A DNA stretch of 27,427 nt from Propionimicrobium sp963511305 (lineage in GTDB: Bacteria > Actinomycetota > Actinomycetes > Propionibacteriales > Propionibacteriaceae). Numbering within the stretch: position 1 is the stretch's first letter; each line of letters starts with the position of its first letter. The notes beneath the pieces are model-generated. The model ran no database searches. It saw only the letters and a list, made by a program, of their open reading frames with translations, and was not told the origin of the DNA. This document shows, one piece after another, positions 23,601-27,427 of this stretch. The translations under genes were made by a program, and so were the position numbers. The DNA is taken from positions 1 to 27,427 of the forward strand of contig CAUPIJ010000026.1 of NCBI GenBank assembly GCA_963511305.1. Reading direction: 5' to 3'.

Positions 23601-26600
23601 GCCAACCATTTTTTCGTGGGTGCCAGTGGCGTTATCAAATTTATAAATACCGTTTTGCGCGGTTCCTTGACCAGCAAGGTCGCGAATTGAGTAGAAAACC
23701 TCGTTACTTGACCGTGGGTTCACCGCAACCGCAGCGGTACCGCCTCGGTTATTCCCAAAATCTGGCATATCGCCGTTATTGAGATCTTCTTTATCGAAAG
23801 TGCTCGCTTGCGGATTATTCCTGTCGGCGACAATATTTTTAACTAGCCCTAGCTTGCCACCAAGGGACTTCCGCCGAAAACGCCCATAGTTATCGTAGTA
23901 GCCCTCCCACCGGCTATCTGATCCTGTCACAATTTCACTACAGCCGATTCGGCCCGGCACTGGACGTTCCTTAGCGCTGATGGTGACGGTGTTAGATTTA
24001 ACGGTCGAAACCTCATTATCGACTATTTGCTTAAAACTCGCAGTAGCCGTGTTTTCTGTTTGCTCATCAACGATTTTGTGCAGACAACTCCAGGTGGCTT
24101 CCTGGTTAGGTACAAGATATTTACCGTTGCCATCCTGTTTTAGATCATTCGGGGCAGCAAGGCTACACAATGGGTCGCTAACACCTTGATCGACCAGATA
24201 CATTTTGCCTTCTTGGCGGCCAGCGAATTCTACGGGAATATTGTTCTTGACTTTTACGTCGTAACGCACGAAGTCATCAAAGAAGACTTCGCCATCGCTA
24301 GGCACAATGTCGCCGTTAGCGTTACGCTCAAAAGCAGTCTTCTCAACCGAGATACGCTGCTCGGGAGCGGGTATCGGTGGCATAACAGTAACCGTGGCAG
24401 ACTGCTCAAGCAGTGGCGCCTTGCGCGCAGTTACATTCGGGTCGATATTAGACAACTGCACCTTGATGGTATTCGTGACAGTTTCAGTAATATTCGTCTT
24501 GCAAGTAAAGGTCACCGATTCACCAGCAGGTAGATAAAACTGGCGGCCATCGGGGTGTTTATTTTCAGTATCTTTAGTCAGCTTGGCACGTAACTCACTA
24601 GCTGCAGAAGAGCACACATCGTCGCTAGCATTTTCTAGATAGAGCCTGCCGTAATCCTCGCCCTTCACCGTTTTTTTAGGAATCATGTTGGTGAGAGTGT
24701 AAGTGTAGGTAACTTCGCCACCACCGTTGGGGAGTTCTTCGACAGAAGGTGTCATCTCAAGACGAGCCCACCTCGACTTATCTGGATAGTTAGGGTTCGT
24801 CGAAACCTCAACTGTTGCATCAGCTGTCTTTATTGACTGTTGATTATCGCCAGCATTAGTGGCGGTGAAAGTAGCTGTATTAGTGGTGGTTGCTGCCAAG
24901 TTAGCGACACATTCATATGTCGCGCTTTCGCCTGGGTAGAGCAGCTTTCGCTCCGCTCCATTAACCAGCTGGGTGCCAACTTCGCTAACTAGCTTTACCG
25001 GAGAACATTTATCATCACTCAGCTCGTCTATATACATTTTGCCAAGTTCACTGTCGGAATAGTCCTCAGGAATCAGGTTAGAAACCTGATAGCGATACCT
25101 AACCTCGCCACCGCCATAAGGCAGCCAAGTGACGTTCGGCTCTTTAGTAACTGAGACTCGATCGGCAGGATCGGGAAGTTTGGGCCGCACCCTAATAGTC
25201 GATGAGTTGGCGGCAACGGCTTCTTTATTGTCGTATTTACTAGTGAACTTAGCCGTTGCGGTGTTAGTTAGAGTCTTACCAGCATCACCATCAGCTATCG
25301 GGCGCGTGCAGGTGAATTCCATGGTTTCGCCAGGGTCTAGATAACGTCCTGCCCCGTCTTGTTGACCACCTTGTTGATAGTTAATCGAAGTACAAGACGG
25401 ATCAGTTAGTTCGCTGAAATACAACCGCTTGCGGTCTTCAATCATGTACTCACTAATTAGGCTGGTAACGCGATAGGTGTAGACGACATTTTCGCCTGGG
25501 TTAACCAGGGTTGGATTCGGGGTGATATCCAACCTGATTCGCTTTTGTGGATCAGGTAGATTTCGCTCTTGGATGCGCACCGTGGCGTGAGCGGTGGCAG
25601 TCGAGGTTTGCTGATCGTCATTGTTTCTAAACTTTGCAGTAACCGTGTTGGTTAGCTGACTCGTCACTTGCATTTTGCAGCTAAAAACTGCCGTACCTTC
25701 AGGGGGAATGTAGTGCCTAGTTCCGTATGCTTGCAGACCGGAAGTAGCCCCAACTTGGGGGCACTTGTCATCTGAGATGTTCTCGAAGAACATCCGTCCG
25801 CGTTCACCAAAACGTGCCGGAATGTTGTTTTTAACCTCGTAGGTGTAGGTAACCTCGTCACCACCTTGTGGGATGGCGGTTTTATCCGGGGTTTTAGTAA
25901 CTGAAATTCGCGAATCGACGTCAGGCAGCGGCTCGTCTTCCACCTCAACTGTAAGGGGAACTCGGAGGGGATACCTACCTCTTTTTACTGTTGGCGTATT
26001 GCCGGTTGTAGTCCACCAAGTCCACTCACCGTTCAATGCCTCAAGATAACTTTGGTCTCCTAAGAAATCCTTTCGTTTGTAGCCCTTAAAAGGATATTTG
26101 TACTCACTGATAGCAGTGTAGAGCATGTTTTCAACGGTTAGGGCAGCAGTCGTGGTCTTGGTGACGTTAGTTGTGCAGTAGAGATACGCGGGGGAAGCGT
26201 CACCAGAATATGGGATGATCTTGCGTGTTGGGTCAGCGCTAATTGCCCATCCACCGGTGCGGAAAGTACGGTCGTTGGCGACAAAGCTTTCGCTCGGATC
26301 GACACGTAGCCAACCGTTTTCTTCAGAGAAGCCGGTTATTTCACCTTTGTTGTAATCCCCAGTTTTAAAACCACTATCCAGGTCTACGCTGCCGCAGCCT
26401 TCGTCAGAAATTTTCGGGAGTGCCTTCGAAAAATCATAACGTTCATTGGCAGTGTATTGGCCCGTCATCTGCGCAGCAGAATATTTATTATCCGATTTAT
26501 CGTAAAATTCAGGCGTAAAGATAATTCGCCCTTCATAGTTGCTATCTACGTGAGGGCTGTATTCAAACTTGTAGCGGTAAGTGACTTCACCGCCACCAAA

Positions 26601-26912
26601 AGGTAGTGGCCCAGTTAAGGGTGCCCACTCACCACCAGCCAGCTTTCCGGCCTCTTTGGTCACGATCAGTTTGCCGTCGTCTCTATCACCGCTAATCGCA
26701 AGACGTTGCACCCAGGTTGATTGGACAGACTTAGACGTAGCAGAAAAAGATCTGGTACTGGTGCCTCCTGGGGCAGCCTGGGCCTGAGAAGCTAGTTGAC
26801 TGAAGGTTGGGGACAGACCCGCAAAACTTGCTAACACAATAAAAGCAAGAGTCAGCAAAAGCGTCTGGCATACCCGTTGCTTTGCGCCCACTGGGTGGTT
26901 ACGGCCGTTCAA
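20616..26912 (-). CDS. Giant LPXTG tip pilin/adhesin with Ig-like repeats and a beta-propeller
   Basis: This 2098-residue surface protein probably caps the pilus and mediates adhesion. A signal peptide (1-47) is followed by a cysteine-paired N-terminal module (about 70-325, C173/C246) and five related repeats of about 110-130 residues (336-980). Most repeats carry EVTYTY-like, SDDxC and TNTxTA elements and one Cys pair: 384/412, 507/535, 636/668, 767/804, 916/943. Next comes a probable beta-propeller (990-1290), then DUF11-like modules (1293-1855). A SpaA-type domain with E-box YWLLERQAPAGF (1956-1967) is followed by LPKSG (2061-2065), a helix and the tail KDKLKKRFKR. The start is TTG 26910-26912 with AGGGGA about six bases upstream. 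It is first in the pilus operon, like fimQ. It appears to use more A/T-ending codons than the shaft gene. The ligand is unknown. Confidence 0.92.
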   Translation of the reverse strand: MNGRNHPVGAKQRVCQTLLLTLAFIVLASFAGLSPTFSQLASQAQAAPGGTSTRSFSATSKSVQSTWVQRLAISGDRDDGKLIVTKEAGKLAGGEWAPLTGPLPFGGGEVTYRYKFEYSPHVDSNYEGRIIFTPEFYDKSDNKYSAAQMTGQYTANERYDFSKALPKISDEGCGSVDLDSGFKTGDYNKGEITGFSEENGWLRVDPSESFVANDRTFRTGGWAISADPTRKIIPYSGDASPAYLYCTTNVTKTTTAALTVENMLYTAISEYKYPFKGYKRKDFLGDQSYLEALNGEWTWWTTTGNTPTVKRGRYPLRVPLTVEVEDEPLPDVDSRISVTKTPDKTAIPQGGDEVTYTYEVKNNIPARFGERGRMFFENISDDKCPQVGATSGLQAYGTRHYIPPEGTAVFSCKMQVTSQLTNTVTAKFRNNDDQQTSTATAHATVRIQERNLPDPQKRIRLDITPNPTLVNPGENVVYTYRVTSLISEYMIEDRKRLYFSELTDPSCTSINYQQGGQQDGAGRYLDPGETMEFTCTRPIADGDAGKTLTNTATAKFTSKYDNKEAVAANSSTIRVRPKLPDPADRVSVTKEPNVTWLPYGGGEVRYRYQVSNLIPEDYSDSELGKMYIDELSDDKCSPVKLVSEVGTQLVNGAERKLLYPGESATYECVANLAATTTNTATFTATNAGDNQQSIKTADATVEVSTNPNYPDKSRWARLEMTPSVEELPNGGGEVTYTYTLTNMIPKKTVKGEDYGRLYLENASDDVCSSAASELRAKLTKDTENKHPDGRQFYLPAGESVTFTCKTNITETVTNTIKVQLSNIDPNVTARKAPLLEQSATVTVMPPIPAPEQRISVEKTAFERNANGDIVPSDGEVFFDDFVRYDVKVKNNIPVEFAGRQEGKMYLVDQGVSDPLCSLAAPNDLKQDGNGKYLVPNQEATWSCLHKIVDEQTENTATASFKQIVDNEVSTVKSNTVTISAKERPVPGRIGCSEIVTGSDSRWEGYYDNYGRFRRKSLGGKLGLVKNIVADRNNPQASTFDKEDLNNGDMPDFGNNRGGTAAVAVNPRSSNEVFYSIRDLAGQGTAQNGIYKFDNATGTHEKMVGPDQASSMVRLGFDAEHTLWTLDNNAQIYSYKFQVDAEGNTIKDGMVREYHGTFKLPAGHGNFAQKGSGDLAFDGLGNMWVITSVVGGGKGPGELYVVPRSQLVDDNNGANEGAVAVFVGEMGPHEYVGLAFDEKGNLWATDSRQRDAYNYTDNSSHLYLVDTGTGRATDVGEAGTNIHDLASCALPKPELRIDKKASPSGGPIPGEEITYEITIENVGNLHAIDMRFKDLMPADATYVPGSMEMTVGKTDAEGNLLEPTEVVWKKLPDNSNGTTYFHEPKLIKSPSVTNEGVIDYQKPGEKQAPPPIIIRFKVKPDYPQKASTNKQVCNQAQGTFVGKVAQLSDDPSKPGFADSSCTLVVEPNVGIDKKAVSVSESGESAVKTNVARAGEEVTYEYTVTTNPTQQKFNNAKTDQPKGLPEEPRFNKTLDVAEGQAAEKKLPVTSVTRVPANSPLKEEHWQSLVGTEPLKDVTVTDDKCVDDKGASAVRPVTKTVAEREEDGSPKVDGQGKPITKEVNIGDVNEDGLLDGPNGDLPGEAWKYTCSANIYGPTENIARVEAKGNRSEHRVNDTDKWFISSPEFKIQKLAAAAATEEDVKARTAKKVGERIWKPIGDPVRPDAQGKGTAVYQITVTNISEFAGSGDVVVDLPTPPAGVEVANVRYRLAGDTQGEPVEWPKDGQGKYIFSAPKLEAGGTYTIEALIDYKIADLASVKWEDLKTCQAASGANPSKGLFNKVEMTADKDGTDNNEACIPIVPPKVDFRVHKFARNCDTDQPTCDLQGAEFVIYDSEPTSGGGFKEVCVPDPDGVATAGSLPKQICSFLDNTVEDPSAPGRKISGSMFKSVPLEYNKSYWLLERQAPAGFTLLPRPIEFRITPDDPKTQADESGVKLWNGDRPADDPLGKEGDLLTVTDFSEKVPKVNEQGEPVLDEAGKQILEEKVSKGVQLNIENTSAKAVLPKSGSRGFYPYLAAGVALLIAAGLILNKDKLKKRFKR

Positions 26913-27047
26913 TCTAGTCCCCTATCGAAATACCCAGGACGCATTGCGCTTCCTGCATAATCAATTTGCAAAATGCGACGGGAGAAGATCCTCATGCCAA
27001 AAGACCACAAACTTTAAAAGCGGGTGGCCACAGCTTGCACCTGATTG

Positions 27048-27056
27048 CCCCCCCCC
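27048..27056. repeat. 9-bp C tract (G tract on the pilus strand)
   Basis: Nine consecutive C lie 136 bases upstream of the tip pilin start, between the candidate promoter and the gene. Homopolymer tracts upstream of fimbrial genes can vary in length and switch expression in other bacteria; whether this one does is inference. Confidence 0.7.
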
Positions 27057-27115
27057 GACGGGTACCGGCTGGTACTTGACTTGAACTTAATCGCGAAGCT
27101 GCTGAAACTAAATAA

Positions 27116-27144
27116 GTTTTAGGGAATTTAACCCCCTATTTCAC
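27116..27144 (-). promoter_or_regulatory. Candidate pilus operon promoter
   Basis: On the minus strand GTGAAA and TAAAAC are spaced by exactly 17 bases. Each matches its sigma-70-type consensus at four of six positions. Transcription would begin near 27109 and give a leader of about 200 bases that includes the G tract. Other placements are possible. Confidence 0.25.
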
Positions 27145-27169
27145 CCCTTCGGCCAAAATTTCACCCCTT
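27126..27169. repeat. Direct repeats ATTTCACCCCTT upstream of the pilus operon
   Basis: Two exact copies of ATTTCACCCCTT (27138-27149 and 27158-27169) start 20 bases apart, close to two helical turns. A third degenerate copy, ATTTAACCCCCT, abuts at 27126-27137. They overlap the candidate -35 region, a layout typical of binding sites for a dimeric regulator. No regulator gene is in the window. Confidence 0.5.
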
Positions 27170-27283
27170 AAAATTCATCATTTTTTGCCACACCCGATCA
27201 GTTTTGCGTTAAACGCTTTCTCTTCGCTGGGTATACAAAACACCTCACCAGATGAAAAGGTAAACCGTGAATTAATAAGCAAA

Positions 27284-27313
27284 GGGAGGTCACCGGTTAA
27301 CCGGTGACCTCCC
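27284..27313 (-). terminator. Terminator of the dps-like gene
   Basis: A perfect 30-base palindrome, GGGAGGTCACCGGTT joined to its reverse complement, starts 22 bases past the stop of the minus-strand gene entering from the right. It is followed on that strand by TTTGCTTATTAA. Perfect symmetry could also suit a protein-binding site, but position and arm length favour a terminator. Confidence 0.75.
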
Positions 27314-27335
27314 AGTAGCTTTTTAATAACTTTGA

Positions 27336-27427
27336 CTAACGAGTCTGCGGGGTGCGCAGGTCTGCGCCAACAAACCAGGCCTGCTGCTCGAGCTGAGCGG
27401 TCAGGTCCTCGATGATGCCTACGGAAA
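27336..27427 (-). CDS. Dps/ferritin-like protein, C-terminal end only
   Basis: Only the last 29 codons are inside the window; the gene continues past the right edge. They read SVGIIEDLTAQLEQQAWFVG then ADLRTPQTR and a TAG stop. The pattern of a short helix ending in a QxxWFxxA element is the usual C-terminus of Dps-type mini-ferritins, which store iron and protect DNA. With so little sequence the assignment is tentative. A strong hairpin terminator follows. Confidence 0.6.
   Translation of the reverse strand, partial: SVGIIEDLTAQLEQQAWFVGADLRTPQTR

Larger units (their letters stand above)
26913..27335. other. Regulatory gap upstream of the pilus operon
   Basis: No gene is visible in these 423 AT-rich bases. 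They hold a 9-C tract (27048-27056), a small stem with GTACC/GGTAC arms (27062-27075), a candidate promoter (27116-27144) and repeated ATTTCACCCCTT-like motifs (27126-27169). A short palindrome, GCGTTAAACGC (27206-27216), and the dps-like gene terminator (27284-27313) complete it. Pilus transcription must start in this gap. Confidence 0.6.

Noticed and set aside
23973..25907. Repeat array as a CRISPR or nucleotide tandem repeat
   Set aside because: The repeats are visible only at protein level, with diverged DNA, inside one open reading frame.
27284..27313. Perfect 30-base palindrome as an integration or operator site
   Set aside because: Its position 22 bases past a stop codon, with a T-rich flank, fits a terminator, and no integrase is present.

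Overview
The window reads as a chromosomal segment of a high-GC Gram-positive bacterium (Actinobacteria). Three things point to the family Actinomycetaceae or a close relative: a tip pilin, shaft pilin, class C sortase locus in the order known from Actinomyces fimQ-fimP-srtC1; an actinobacterial-type LysRS; and a run of actinobacterial genes (LytR_C protein, FUSC protein, PknB-like kinase, PH-domain protein with a tiny membrane partner). I cannot name a genus from sequence alone. I saw no rRNA, tRNA, CRISPR array, transposase or phage gene.

Layout. 1-2854: a minus-strand group of lysS, a 51-residue membrane protein and a membrane PH-domain protein, with short dispersed repeats in the gaps. 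2978-6666: two overlapping half-size ABC exporter genes that form a heterodimer with one degenerate ATP site, divergent from lysS. 6788-8720: an accessory patch holding a toxin-antitoxin pair, a 29-bp relic of the gdhA 3' end followed by a terminator, and an AT-rich membrane acyltransferase gene. 8733-10067: intact gdhA (glutamate dehydrogenase, nitrogen assimilation). 10192-14344: a membrane Ser/Thr kinase, a small membrane protein, a FUSC-type membrane protein, a LytR_C-domain protein and a ParB-fold-like small protein. 14445-17686: a MacB-like ABC ATPase and FtsX-type permease. 17755-26912: the pilus locus on the minus strand, read as a 2098-residue tip/adhesin, then the shaft pilin, then the sortase. 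27336-27427: the 3' end of a Dps/ferritin-like gene entering from the right.

How the genes work together. In the pilus locus the sortase should join shaft subunits through the YPK pilin-motif lysine and the LPKTG signal, and cap the fibre with the large protein through its LPKSG signal. A hairpin between shaft and sortase genes probably lowers sortase expression. The tip protein is the most striking object here: six cysteine-paired Ig-like or DUF11-like repeats, then a probable beta-propeller, more DUF11-like modules, a SpaA-type domain and a sorting signal. Its upstream region carries a 9-bp C tract and repeated ATTTCACCCCTT-like motifs that may control expression.

The clearest sign of genome rearrangement is around 7361-8760. 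The last coding bases of gdhA and a following terminator occur twice, differ only at synonymous positions, and bracket the AT-rich acyltransferase gene, so that gene was probably acquired by recombination at the gdhA 3' end.
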